From a bacterium (GTDB lineage: Bacteria; Fidelibacterota; UBA2242), in NCBI GenBank assembly GCA_018824205.1, contig JAHJGX010000162.1, forward strand, positions 1 through 53,312: a stretch of 53,312 bases of DNA, written 5' to 3'. The position numbers and the translations under genes were made by a program. Of this stretch, positions 8,524 through 17,105 are shown in pieces (the stretch's first letter is position 1; every line of letters starts with the position of its first letter). The notes beneath the pieces are model-generated. The model ran no database searches and was not told the origin of the DNA. It was given only the letters and a program-made list of their open reading frames with translations.

Positions 8524-10035
8524 ATGGAACCGAAAGAACAAATAAATACGATGATTAAACTGGAAACAGGGATTCCAGGCTTTGATTTTATTTCTCATGG
8601 CGGACTTCCGATGGGTCGAACAACCCTGGTTGCCGGTACTTCCGGCAGCGCAAAAACCGTTTTTGCAACACAATATTTAGCGGAAGGCATTATCCAATTT
8701 GATGATTCGGTCGTTTTCGTCACTTTTGAAGAATCACCGAAAGACATTCGTAGAAATATGATCGGATTTGGCTGGGATATTCAGAAATGGGAAGACGAAG
8801 GGAAATGGACCTTTGTGGATGTGTCGCCGGAACCGGGAATGGAAGTTCTGGAAAGCGGGTCCTATGACCTGGGCGCTTTATTAGCCCGGATCGAGCACGC
8901 CATCAATAAAGTCAATGCCAAACGATTATCCATGGATTCGATTGGCGCCATTTTCAGCCAGATAACCGACAGCAGTATCGTCCGTTCGGAACTGTTCCGG
9001 ATCGTTTATGCCCTGAAAGAATTGGGAGTAACTGCTATCCTGACCGCGGAAAGGACCCAGGAGTACGGTGATATAGCCCGGTATGGCGTTGAAGAATTTG
9101 TCACTGATAATGTCATTGTTGTACGAAATGTACTGGAGCAGGAAAAACGGCGCCGGACTATCGAAATTCTGAAATTCCGGGGAACAATGCATCAGAAAGG
9201 CGAATACCCGTTTACGATTATTCCTGGTGAAGGAATTATCATTATTCCCTTATCCGCTATCGAATTGAAACAGAAATCTTCCACCCTCCGAATTTCATCC
9301 GGGAATGCTGAAATGGATAAAATGTGTGGCGGCGGTTTTTTTCGGGATTCGATTATTCTGATATCCGGCGCGACCGGCAACGGCAAGACCCTGATGGTGA
9401 CTGAATTCATCAATGGCGGCGCTAAAAATAAGGAACGCTGCCTGTTATTTGCCTTTGAAGAAGGCCGTGAACAATTACTCCGTAATGCCAGCGGCTGGGG
9501 AGTCGATTATGAAAAATTGGAAGAAGAAAATAGATTGAAAATAGTCGCTGTCTATCCGGAAGTTGCCGGGCTCGAGGATCACCTGATTACCATGAAAAAG
9601 GAAATTGATAAATTTAAACCCACCCGGGTGGCGATCGATAGCCTCTCGGCGCTGGAACGGATATCTTCTATCAGAGGGTTCCGGGAATTCGTGATTGGTT
9701 TGACCTCCTTTATTAAACACAAAGAAGTTGTGGGCTTATTTACGGCCACTACGCCCACCCTGTTGGGTGGAACATCTGTGACAGAGGCTCATATTTCGAC
9801 AATCACAGATTCGATTATATTACTGCGTTATGTGGAGATGTTTGGTGAAATGCACCGGGGCATCACGGTTCTGAAAATGCGCGGTTCGATGCACGACAAG
9901 GATATCCGTGAATACACCATTGACGGCACCGGGATGCATATTGGCAAACCGTTCCGCAATATCAGTGGTATTCTGTCCGGTAATCCGATGATCAGTACAG
10001 CTTCTGAAGTAGATCGAATCAAGGATCTTTTTTAA
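8524..10035 (+). CDS. kaiC: KaiC two-domain clock ATPase/autokinase
   Basis: This 503-residue protein has two RecA-like domains. CI has Walker A GTSGSAKT (38-45) and the catalytic pair Glu69-Glu70 (VTFEES). CII has GATGNGKT (282-289) and Glu312-Glu313. The phosphorylation segment is conserved: SVTEAHISTITD, with Ser425 and Thr426 matching Ser431 and Thr432 of Synechococcus, and Thr420 matching Thr426. Autophosphorylation is therefore expected. Two differences stand out: Ala43 replaces the usual Gly in the CI P-loop, and the C-terminus ends at DRIKDLF, shorter than the tail KaiA grips in cyanobacteria. It follows kaiB closely, with GGAAGG before the ATG. Confidence 0.96.
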   Translation: MEPKEQINTMIKLETGIPGFDFISHGGLPMGRTTLVAGTSGSAKTVFATQYLAEGIIQFDDSVVFVTFEESPKDIRRNMIGFGWDIQKWEDEGKWTFVDVSPEPGMEVLESGSYDLGALLARIEHAINKVNAKRLSMDSIGAIFSQITDSSIVRSELFRIVYALKELGVTAILTAERTQEYGDIARYGVEEFVTDNVIVVRNVLEQEKRRRTIEILKFRGTMHQKGEYPFTIIPGEGIIIIPLSAIELKQKSSTLRISSGNAEMDKMCGGGFFRDSIILISGATGNGKTLMVTEFINGGAKNKERCLLFAFEEGREQLLRNASGWGVDYEKLEEENRLKIVAVYPEVAGLEDHLITMKKEIDKFKPTRVAIDSLSALERISSIRGFREFVIGLTSFIKHKEVVGLFTATTPTLLGGTSVTEAHISTITDSIILLRYVEMFGEMHRGITVLKMRGSMHDKDIREYTIDGTGMHIGKPFRNISGILSGNPMISTASEVDRIKDLF

Positions 10036-10100
10036 TCTGATTTTAATCCATAAAAAAGATGGTTTTCAGATCATTAAATCATCCCTTATTCGGAGGATAA

Positions 10101-10568
10101 ATGACTAAAGAAATAAAATCAGAGCGGCAAAATATAAAAATTGTACTGATCGAAGACAGCACCAGTGACGCCCGGATTATCTATGAATTACTGGAAGATA
10201 ACAAAAGCGTTGATTATACGATCAAATGGCATACGACCCTGGCAGCGGGTCTGGATCACTTAAAAACTTCAGAATGTGATATTATTTTCTCGGATATGCA
10301 TCTTCCCGATGCCGCCGGACTGCATATTGTTGAGATGATTTATCACTCGCATCCGAACATTCCGATCATTGCATTGTCCAGAATCTATGATAAAGATACT
10401 GAATGGCAATCGAAAAACCTGGGAGCACAGGATTTTTTGCTGAAAGACGGACTTGACGGTATTTTATTAACCAAAGTGATCAAATATGCTATTGACCGGT
10501 GCCGGAGGGAATATGAACTCCGAAAATCCCGGGAATCTCTTCAAAAGATTGTGTGGCGAATACCTTGA
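10101..10568 (+). CDS. Response regulator, C-terminus truncated by the 39-bp repeat
   Basis: This 155-residue protein is a receiver with E18-D19, Asp65 (IIFSDMHLPD), a Ser in the switch position (ALSR) and Lys115 (FLLKDG). It resembles the receiver at 7341. Its last coherent residues are SRESLQKIV; the final four (WRIP) and the stop are encoded by the repeat element starting near 10552. In related proteins that phrase begins a PAS domain (compare SQESFHNIVEKN in the gene at 12951), so an output or PAS region was probably lost. The receiver itself looks functional. A CGGAGG ribosome site precedes the ATG. It follows kaiC by 65 bases and may be the clock output. Confidence 0.85.
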   Translation: MTKEIKSERQNIKIVLIEDSTSDARIIYELLEDNKSVDYTIKWHTTLAAGLDHLKTSECDIIFSDMHLPDAAGLHIVEMIYHSHPNIPIIALSRIYDKDTEWQSKNLGAQDFLLKDGLDGILLTKVIKYAIDRCRREYELRKSRESLQKIVWRIP

Positions 10569-10721
10569 AAAGGTGAAATTAATGTATCGATGTGGCGAAT
10601 ACCTTGAAAAGGTGAAATTAATGTATCGATGTGGCGAATACCTTGAAAAGGTGAGATCAATGTATCTATGTAAGTCAGAAGTGTTCTTTTCACCTTTTCA
10701 AGGTGCAATTAATTCAAGGTG
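10552..10721 (+). repeat. 39-bp repeat element, copy B (three units plus tail)
   Basis: The core ACCTTGAAAAGGTG starts at 10562, 10601 and 10640, each 39 bases apart. The tail matches copy A and ends in the exact inverted core CACCTTTTCAAGGT (10691-10704). TCAAGGTGC then occurs once more at 10713-10721. The last direct core and the inverted core form a 14-base terminal inverted repeat around 37 bases, like a tiny MITE or an RNA hairpin. The element supplies the stop codon of the response regulator before it. Thirty-nine is a multiple of three, so it reads open as a repeated peptide. Confidence 0.92.
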
Positions 10722-10756
10722 CGTAACTTGAAAAAAATGAAACGTGAGGTTCTGTG

Positions 10757-12958
10757 ATGATAACAAAATTTGATATACAAAGAGAAAAAAACAAAATTCT
10801 GATAATGGCGACACTTTTAGTTATCTGTTGTTTTTTAACCTATTATTTTCACGTGGTATTAAAAAGCGGCACGGTTTTTACTCACTTCTTTTATATTCCG
10901 ATTATCCTGGCGTCGGTCTGGTGGCAAAGAAAAGGCCTGGCTGTGGCTGTGTTTTTAGCGGTATGGCTGCTTCTAAGTCACTTCTTATTTCGAGTCGGCT
11001 TGGAGACAATCAATGATTTAATTCGTGCGCCCATGTTTATCGCTGTTTCCCTGGTGGCTGCTCTTTTAAGTGAGAAACTTGGGAAGGCGGAAGGAGGCCT
11101 GCGGGAGACCCGCGATTATTTAGATAAATTGATCACCTATGCAAACGCCCCCATTATCGTCTGGAACCCTGATTTCAGGATTACACGGTTCAACAAAGCC
11201 TTCGAGCGACTTACCGGCTATGCATCCGGCGAGGTTATCGGCAAAGAACTGCGCCTGCTTTTCCCTGAAATAAGCCGGAATGAGTCCCTGGGCAGGATCG
11301 AGCAAACAGCGGGCGGTGAATTTTTGAAATCGGTGGAAATACCAATTCTTCGAAAAGATGGGGACGCCCGGCTGGCGCTATGGAACTCGGCAAATATTTA
11401 CGCGGAGGACGGCAAGACTCTTGTGTCTACTATCGCGCAAGGCATCGATATCACCGAGCGTAAACTATCTGAAAAAGCTATTGCGGCGTCGAAAGCTTAT
11501 GCTGAATCCATCATACGGAACTTCTTAGACACACTCATCGTGGTTGATCCCGAAGCAAAAATAGAGACCGTGAACCCGGCGACCTGTGATTTATTGGGCT
11601 ATACCGAAGAAGAGCTCCTCGGTCAGCCCGTAAGTATTATTTTTGCAGCAGCAGCAGCAGAAGAAGTTCTTCGCTTTTTCCAATTTTTCCTAGAACCCAA
11701 TAAAGCAGAAGCATTCGACCCACAAAATACCGTTCGCAATCGTGAACTCAATTACAAAACCAAAGATGGGCGACTCATTCAAATGTCATTTAACGCCAGT
11801 GTGCTGACCGATGAAGCGGGCAATATCACGGGTGTAGTTGCGGGAGCCAAAGATATTACAGATATAAAGCGTGCAGAAGCAACAATAAAAAAAGAGAGGA
11901 ATTTCTCAAAAAACATAATAACTACCGTCCCGGAGTCCTTACTCGTTGTTGATAAGGATTTAAGGATAAAGAGTGCCAATCGTTCATTTTATGAAACATT
12001 TAAAATTGAACCGGAAAATACGATCGGCGCTTCCATAACCGATATATTAGGGAATGACAAAGGAAAACTCAGCGCTGAACTTAAAAGGCTATTTGGAACT
12101 GAAGATATGCTGGAGAATTACGAGTTACACTATAAGTCAGAAAAAATAGATTCACCCCGTGAAGCACGAGAACTTACTTCACAGTGTGAACGGATATTCA
12201 ATGTAACCGCGCGAAGAATAATAATTGTAGAAGAAGAAGAAGAAGAAGAAGAAGAAGAAGAAGAACTGGTTGTACTGAGAGACATCACTGAGCGCAAGCG
12301 GGCGCAGGAGCAAATCGAGGCATCGCTCAGCGAGAATGATGTGCTTTTGAGGGAAATTCACCATAGGGTTAAAAACAACCTCCAGGTTATTTCCAGCATA
12401 CTTGATATGTGCAGGATGCGAACCCATGACCAGCAGGCTATAGATTTGTTCACAGATGTCCGGGACAAAATCCATACCATGGCTCTTATCCATTCGCAAC
12501 TCTATCGAAGCAATAGAGTTGCTCAAGTAAACATAGGAAACCATGTCCGGGAGATGGTTGACTATCTGTCGAAAGTTTATGTAACAAATGCAAAATTGAT
12601 TACCCCTGTTATTGAATACTCTGACATTTACCTTTCTGTAATCCAGGCTATCCCCTGTATTCTTGCCTTACACGAGATTATTTCCAACGCCTTCAAACAT
12701 GCCTTCAAGGAGGACAAAGGGACCATTAAAATATTCATAAAGAGGTTGGATGATGACACAGTTTTTATAAGAATTAAAGATGACGGTATTGGTATCCCAG
12801 AAGAAATTGACATTTATAAAACCAACAGCCTGGGTCTAAAGTTACTCAGAAGTCTGGTTCAGAAACAGCTAAAGGGGAAAATACAGATTAATCGAAATAA
12901 GGGTACAGAGTTTATTGTAGAATTTAAAATCTTAGAATGTAAAGAAAAATATGTGTAG
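10757..12958 (+). CDS. Membrane PAS histidine kinase, HisKA_2 type
   Basis: ATG 10757 has GAGG eight bases upstream; this gives 733 residues. Several membrane helices fill residues 14-105 (LIMATLLVICCFL, FYIPIILASVWW, AVAVFLAVWLLLSHFL, FIAVSLVAALL). Three PAS domains follow at about 120-235, 245-370 and 382-512. The kinase core has REIHHRVKNNLQ (about 532-543), the HisKA_2 motif, then DDGIGIP and an ATPase fold. Residues 492-503 are twelve glutamates inside the third PAS domain, from a GAA tract. A GCA run also gives an alanine stretch near 298. Kinases of this type usually feed response regulators without DNA-binding domains. The stop overlaps the next gene by eight bases. Confidence 0.9.
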   Translation: MITKFDIQREKNKILIMATLLVICCFLTYYFHVVLKSGTVFTHFFYIPIILASVWWQRKGLAVAVFLAVWLLLSHFLFRVGLETINDLIRAPMFIAVSLVAALLSEKLGKAEGGLRETRDYLDKLITYANAPIIVWNPDFRITRFNKAFERLTGYASGEVIGKELRLLFPEISRNESLGRIEQTAGGEFLKSVEIPILRKDGDARLALWNSANIYAEDGKTLVSTIAQGIDITERKLSEKAIAASKAYAESIIRNFLDTLIVVDPEAKIETVNPATCDLLGYTEEELLGQPVSIIFAAAAAEEVLRFFQFFLEPNKAEAFDPQNTVRNRELNYKTKDGRLIQMSFNASVLTDEAGNITGVVAGAKDITDIKRAEATIKKERNFSKNIITTVPESLLVVDKDLRIKSANRSFYETFKIEPENTIGASITDILGNDKGKLSAELKRLFGTEDMLENYELHYKSEKIDSPREARELTSQCERIFNVTARRIIIVEEEEEEEEEEEELVVLRDITERKRAQEQIEASLSENDVLLREIHHRVKNNLQVISSILDMCRMRTHDQQAIDLFTDVRDKIHTMALIHSQLYRSNRVAQVNIGNHVREMVDYLSKVYVTNAKLITPVIEYSDIYLSVIQAIPCILALHEIISNAFKHAFKEDKGTIKIFIKRLDDDTVFIRIKDDGIGIPEEIDIYKTNSLGLKLLRSLVQKQLKGKIQINRNKGTEFIVEFKILECKEKYV
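12230..12265 (+). repeat. GAA trinucleotide microsatellite (12 units)
   Basis: Twelve uninterrupted GAA codons encode a run of glutamates inside the third PAS domain of the kinase. A shorter GCA run lies upstream near 11647-11661. Because the unit is three bases, slippage would change the length of the tract without a frameshift. Confidence 0.95.
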
Positions 12959-14540
12959 AATAATTATTGTTGACGATGAGGTGATCATAATAACGCAATT
13001 GGAGGAACACCTTGTATCTATGGGATATGAAGTCCTCGGGAGTGCCACTTCCGGAGAAGAAGCCATAGACTTAGCCAGGCGCCTCAGGCCCGATATAATC
13101 CTGATGGATATAGTTATGCCGGGAAAATTAGACGGTATTGATGCTTCCGAAAGGATTAAAGCTGAACTGAATATTCCGGTTATATTCCTGACCGCTTATG
13201 CGGATGATAAATTCGTAAATAGAGCAAAGAATACTGAACCTTTCGGATATATACTAAAACCGTTTCAAGAAAAAGAAATAAAAGCGGCTATTGAAATCGC
13301 CATTTACAAAAAAAGTATAGAGCAACAGTTGCGTGAGTCGGAAGAGAAATATCGGTCCCTGGTAAATACAGCTAACGATGCCATCATCTCTGTTGACAGC
13401 CGCGGAAACATCGTTTTCTGGAACTCTGCGGCAGAGAAATTTTTTGGCTATCCAGCTGATGAAACAATTGGCAAGCCGGTTACCGTCATCATACCCGAAC
13501 GGTTCCGTGAAGTTCATCAAAAGGAAATGATGAGGGTAGTTTCAACGGAAAAATCAAACATTATCGGAAAAACGGTTGAGATAACTGGGCTCAGAAAAGA
13601 TGCCAGCGAATTTCCTCTAGAGATTTCATTTGCATCCTGGAAGACAAGGGAGGGTGTTTTCTTTACAAGTATCGTACGCGACATTACCGAGCGCAAGCAG
13701 GCAGAGGAAGCCTTAAAGGTCAGCCAGGAAAGTTTCCACAATATAGTGGAAAAAAACACAGCCGGAATTATCGTTACAGACAGGAAAGGGATAATACGTT
13801 TTGTAAATCCTGCCGTAGAAGACATTTTTAACCGCAAGTCTGAAGAACTTGTGGGTGATTTGTTTGGTTTTACAGTGATAGAGGGTGAAGTAACTAATAT
13901 TGATATTATCCGCAAGGGTAACGATATGGGCATCGGGGAAATACGTAATACGGTGACAGAATGGGATGGTGAATTTGCCTATCTTATTATGATTAACGAT
14001 ATTACCAAGCGCCAGCAGGCCGAAGAGGCTCTACGGCAGAGTAAAGATTACATTAACAATATAATAAGTTCAATGATCGAAAGCCTTATTGTCACTAACC
14101 GGGATGGCATTATTAAAAAAGTCAACAGAGCCACCTGGGAGCTTTTTGGCTATGAAGAAAAAGAATTCATTGGTAAACCTATAAGTATGCTTTTTGCAGC
14201 AGAAGAATTCAAAACTTTAGGAATTGATGAGATTCTTAAGAAAGGCTTTATCCGAAATGTAGAGAGGGTCTATCTTTCAAAAGATGGTAGAATTATTCCT
14301 ATACTTTTTTCGGGTTCGGTAATGCGTGATATTGATAAGAATATTCAGGGGATAGTCTGTTTAGCTGAAGATATCACCGAGCGTAAGAAGGCAGAGGATG
14401 AATTGAAAAAACATATGCATGAGCTGGAGCGGTTTGAACATGTTACTATTGGAAGGGAATTGAAAATGATTGAATTGAAAAATAAAATAAAAGAATTAGA
14501 GGAGCAGAGGAAGATGGAAAAAGTTAATGATGAAACGTGA
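12951..14540 (+). CDS. Receiver protein with three PAS domains, no kinase domain
   Basis: This 529-residue protein begins with a receiver (Asp53 in ILMDIVMPG, switch Thr in FLTAYAD, Lys in YILKPF). PAS domains follow at about 130-250, 260-365 and 370-485, with DITERKQAEE-type linkers, and then a C-terminal coiled coil (ELKNKIKELEEQRK). There is no histidine-kinase, GGDEF or DNA-binding domain. It overlaps the end of the upstream kinase, so it is that kinase's likely partner. It may transmit the signal by contact, perhaps to the hybrid kinase that follows. The short second PAS (VIEGEVTNIDIIRKG) appears abridged compared with the others. Confidence 0.87.
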   Translation: MCRIIIVDDEVIIITQLEEHLVSMGYEVLGSATSGEEAIDLARRLRPDIILMDIVMPGKLDGIDASERIKAELNIPVIFLTAYADDKFVNRAKNTEPFGYILKPFQEKEIKAAIEIAIYKKSIEQQLRESEEKYRSLVNTANDAIISVDSRGNIVFWNSAAEKFFGYPADETIGKPVTVIIPERFREVHQKEMMRVVSTEKSNIIGKTVEITGLRKDASEFPLEISFASWKTREGVFFTSIVRDITERKQAEEALKVSQESFHNIVEKNTAGIIVTDRKGIIRFVNPAVEDIFNRKSEELVGDLFGFTVIEGEVTNIDIIRKGNDMGIGEIRNTVTEWDGEFAYLIMINDITKRQQAEEALRQSKDYINNIISSMIESLIVTNRDGIIKKVNRATWELFGYEEKEFIGKPISMLFAAEEFKTLGIDEILKKGFIRNVERVYLSKDGRIIPILFSGSVMRDIDKNIQGIVCLAEDITERKKAEDELKKHMHELERFEHVTIGRELKMIELKNKIKELEEQRKMEKVNDET

Positions 14541-14626
14541 GACGTGAGAAGTGAACTATTAATTTTGGTACTCCCGGCAAAGTCAGGATCGGGGAAATTT
14601 AGGCAATTAAATATGGTTGATGGTTG

Positions 14627-16249
14627 ATGGTAAAAGAAAAAATTATGGTTGTTGAAGATAACCGCCCCGTAGCAGAGTTCATCCAGGATACATTAAGAAG
14701 TTCGGGATATGATGTTTCGGATATTGTCTCTTCCGGTGAAGAAGCCGTAAAAAAAGCGGAACAGCTGTCCCCGGATCTCGTGTTAATGGATATCATTTTA
14801 GAAGGGAAGATGGATGGTATAGAAGCATCAAAACAAATACGTGACCGTTTCAATATCCCTGTCATTTACCTTACCGGACATGCAGAAGAAAATTTATTAC
14901 AAAGGGCTAAGATAACAGAGCCATTTGGGTATATATTAAAGCCATTTGAAGGAAAAGAATTACATACAACCATTAAAATGGCTATTTACAAGCATAAGAA
15001 AGATAATGAATTGAAAAAGCGCATGCTTGAGTTGCAGGACTCTCGTACAGCTATGCTAAATGTTCTTGAAGATGTGACTGAAGCCCGTGAAGCCCTTGAG
15101 AAATCCGACCGGTTAAAGAATGTTTTCATAGGCATGATGTCTCATGAGTTAAGAACACCCCTGAATGTAATATTGGGATATGTCGATATATTATCTACGG
15201 ATTTGAGAAGCTTAGTTAATGAAGAGAGGCGAGAAATGTTTGACGCAATCGTCCGGGGTGGTGAACGGCTAAAAAAATTAGTTGACGATATTATGGATAT
15301 ATCTCAGATTGAAGCCGACCAGATGAAATTATATATGCAACCCATTGAGGCGGATGATCTGGTTAAAAATTGTGTCAATGAAATTGTAATTCCTGCGAGA
15401 AATAAGAGCTTAGATATCATTGAAAAATATCATGGGGACAAGACGCACATCAAAGTTGACAGGCTTCGCTTTCCCCAGGCTCTTGGAAATATTTTACAGA
15501 ATGCTGTGAAATATACCAATAAAGGCAGTATCAATATAACTACAGAAGTAGAGAATAATATTTATACTATTACTGTAAAAGATACCGGAAAAGGTATTAA
15601 AAAGGATTTTCTGCCATTTATTTTTGCGCTCTTCCGTCAAGAAGATGAAGGTTATAAACGTAAATATGAAGGCGCTGGATTAGGTTTATATGTAAGTCAA
15701 CGATTGTTTACATCAATGGGAGGGAAAATAGATGTGGATAGCGATGAAGGCCGAGGAACTGAATTTGTACTTTCCTTTCCCGCTTCTACGGAAAAAGTTC
15801 TTATAGTAGAAGAGGAAAAACCGGAATTGCCAGATGTTAAGAGACATGAAGAAGTAAAAAAAGAGGTAGAGAGAAAACAAACCGTGCTGGTATTAGAAGA
15901 CAATCCGGCTAATGTTGATTACATACAATTTTTATTAAGGAAATTGCAAGTGGACTATGTTACGGCAGCTTCCGGAAAGGATGCGCTTGAATGTTTAGAA
16001 GAAAATTCCGTTGATGGGATGCTAATTGATATTAGTCTTGCTACCGGGATGTCGGGAGTTGAATTTTTAGAGAGGGTGAAAACGCAAGATCGTTTCAAGA
16101 ATATACCCAAGATTGCAGTCACAGCTCATGCAATGAAAGGTCAGCGTGAGGAGTTTATTAAGACCGGTTTTGATGATTATTTACCAAAACCGTTTAAATT
16201 GAAGGACCTTCGGGAATTACTTGCCCGCACTTTAAAGGGTTATTCATAA
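14627..16249 (+). CDS. Receiver-kinase-receiver hybrid histidine kinase
   Basis: ATG 14627 gives 540 residues. The N-terminal receiver has Asp55 (LVLMDIILEG). A coiled coil leads to a HisKA domain with His173 (MMSHELRTPLN), an ATPase domain (ILQNAVKYTN, DTGKGI, GAGLGLY) and a C-terminal receiver with Asp468 (GMLIDISLATG). It has no membrane helix. The receiver at each end suggests it is controlled by an upstream kinase and passes phosphate onward, perhaps through the HPt protein encoded convergently at 16794-17105. It follows an 86-base spacer containing ACGTGAG and GGTTGATGG short repeats. Confidence 0.9.
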   Translation: MVKEKIMVVEDNRPVAEFIQDTLRSSGYDVSDIVSSGEEAVKKAEQLSPDLVLMDIILEGKMDGIEASKQIRDRFNIPVIYLTGHAEENLLQRAKITEPFGYILKPFEGKELHTTIKMAIYKHKKDNELKKRMLELQDSRTAMLNVLEDVTEAREALEKSDRLKNVFIGMMSHELRTPLNVILGYVDILSTDLRSLVNEERREMFDAIVRGGERLKKLVDDIMDISQIEADQMKLYMQPIEADDLVKNCVNEIVIPARNKSLDIIEKYHGDKTHIKVDRLRFPQALGNILQNAVKYTNKGSINITTEVENNIYTITVKDTGKGIKKDFLPFIFALFRQEDEGYKRKYEGAGLGLYVSQRLFTSMGGKIDVDSDEGRGTEFVLSFPASTEKVLIVEEEKPELPDVKRHEEVKKEVERKQTVLVLEDNPANVDYIQFLLRKLQVDYVTAASGKDALECLEENSVDGMLIDISLATGMSGVEFLERVKTQDRFKNIPKIAVTAHAMKGQREEFIKTGFDDYLPKPFKLKDLRELLARTLKGYS

Positions 16250-16793
16250 AGTGGTTATACCGCAAAGACACTGAGGCGCAAAGATACTAAAACACAGAGG
16301 GCGTTTCCCAAAATGTAATAGTTCACCCCCGACCTGTCGGGGCAGAGACACAAAGAAAATTTGATATTTGATATTTGAAATTTGGTAAATACCATGACCT
16401 GTCGGGGTTGTAATAAATAATAAAAATTCTCTGCGGCGTCTTAGCGGTGAACTGTAACGTATCAACAAACATTTTATCTCAGAACTCAGTAAAACACGGC
16501 TATGGAAAAAAACCCGATATTAATCGGGACAAATAAAAAACTCGAAACTGTCATTCCCCCAAAGGGGTCTCTTTGAGATGAACGAGGTACGAGTGCCCCG
16601 ACGAGTCGGGGTCCCCGGTGGGAAAGAATCTTTTTCAATTTATTGAGGGAGATTCTTCTTCGCTTCACTCATCAGAATGACACAAATTGTTTTTTTTATT
16701 TGTGATTGTAAGCAGGAAATATTTACCGATTTTGTGAGTTCTGTTATCTGTAAAAACAGCAACTTAGTAACTGCGAAACTTGAGTTGCTAATA
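16250..16793. repeat. Intergenic mosaic of short repeats and hairpins
   Basis: This 544-base gap between convergent genes holds no gene I can support. It contains GCGCAAAGA steps (16261-16285), GACCTGTCGGGG twice (16332 and near 16398), TTTGATATTTGATATTTGA (16361-16379) and a palindrome CCCCGACGAGTCGGGG (16596-16611). GTAATAGTTCACC near 16316 is inverted relative to GGTGAACTGTAAC near 16446, making a loop of about 140 bases. It looks like a graveyard of intergenic repeat fragments. Confidence 0.55.
16506..16528 (-). terminator. Rho-independent terminator candidate, minus strand
   Basis: CCCGAT (16513-16518) pairs with ATCGGG (16523-16528) around a four-base loop. Read on the minus strand, the hairpin is followed by seven T residues. 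It lies about 270 bases downstream of the HPt gene. The stem is short, so this is a moderate call. Confidence 0.45.
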
Positions 16794-17105
16794 CTATAAC
16801 TTCTTTTCAGACCGTTGGTATTCTTTTTTAAGAGCAGCTTCAAAGTCACTAATCAGATTTTTCAGGTAATCAATATTTTCGCTTAAAGATGCGGTCTCGA
16901 TTTTGCTTCCCATTTTGCTGAAATCGTCAAAACCGTAACCACCAGCCGCTCCTTTTAGGCCATGTCCAAATAGGCGAAGTTTTTCAAAATCTCGATTGTC
17001 TAGATTTGATTTTACTTCCCGAAGGGATTCCAATAAATATTTCAAATACTTCCGGATTAATAATTGAAATTCAGGATCATCTAAATATTCGTTATCTACA
17101 TCCAT
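16794..17105 (-). CDS. HPt histidine-containing phosphotransfer protein
   Basis: This 103-residue, fully helical protein has the HPt signature with His48 in FGHGLKGAAGGYG. HPt domains shuttle phosphate between receivers in multistep relays. It stands alone on the minus strand, convergent with the hybrid kinase at 14627-16249, whose C-terminal receiver is a natural donor. Possible acceptors are the single-domain receivers in the Kai block. The acidic N-terminus (MDVDNEYLDDPEF) is typical of stand-alone HPt proteins. Confidence 0.87.
   Translation of the reverse strand: MDVDNEYLDDPEFQLLIRKYLKYLLESLREVKSNLDNRDFEKLRLFGHGLKGAAGGYGFDDFSKMGSKIETASLSENIDYLKNLISDFEAALKKEYQRSEKKL

Noticed and set aside
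10486..10731. Open frame encoding a repeated CGEYLEKVKLMYR peptide
   Set aside because: It is the 39-bp repeat read in frame (39 is a multiple of three). The same holds for frames at 3030-3310. There is no ribosome site or conserved start.
12179..12544. Minus-strand frame with a long phenylalanine run
   Set aside because: It is the antisense of the GAA tract in the kinase gene.
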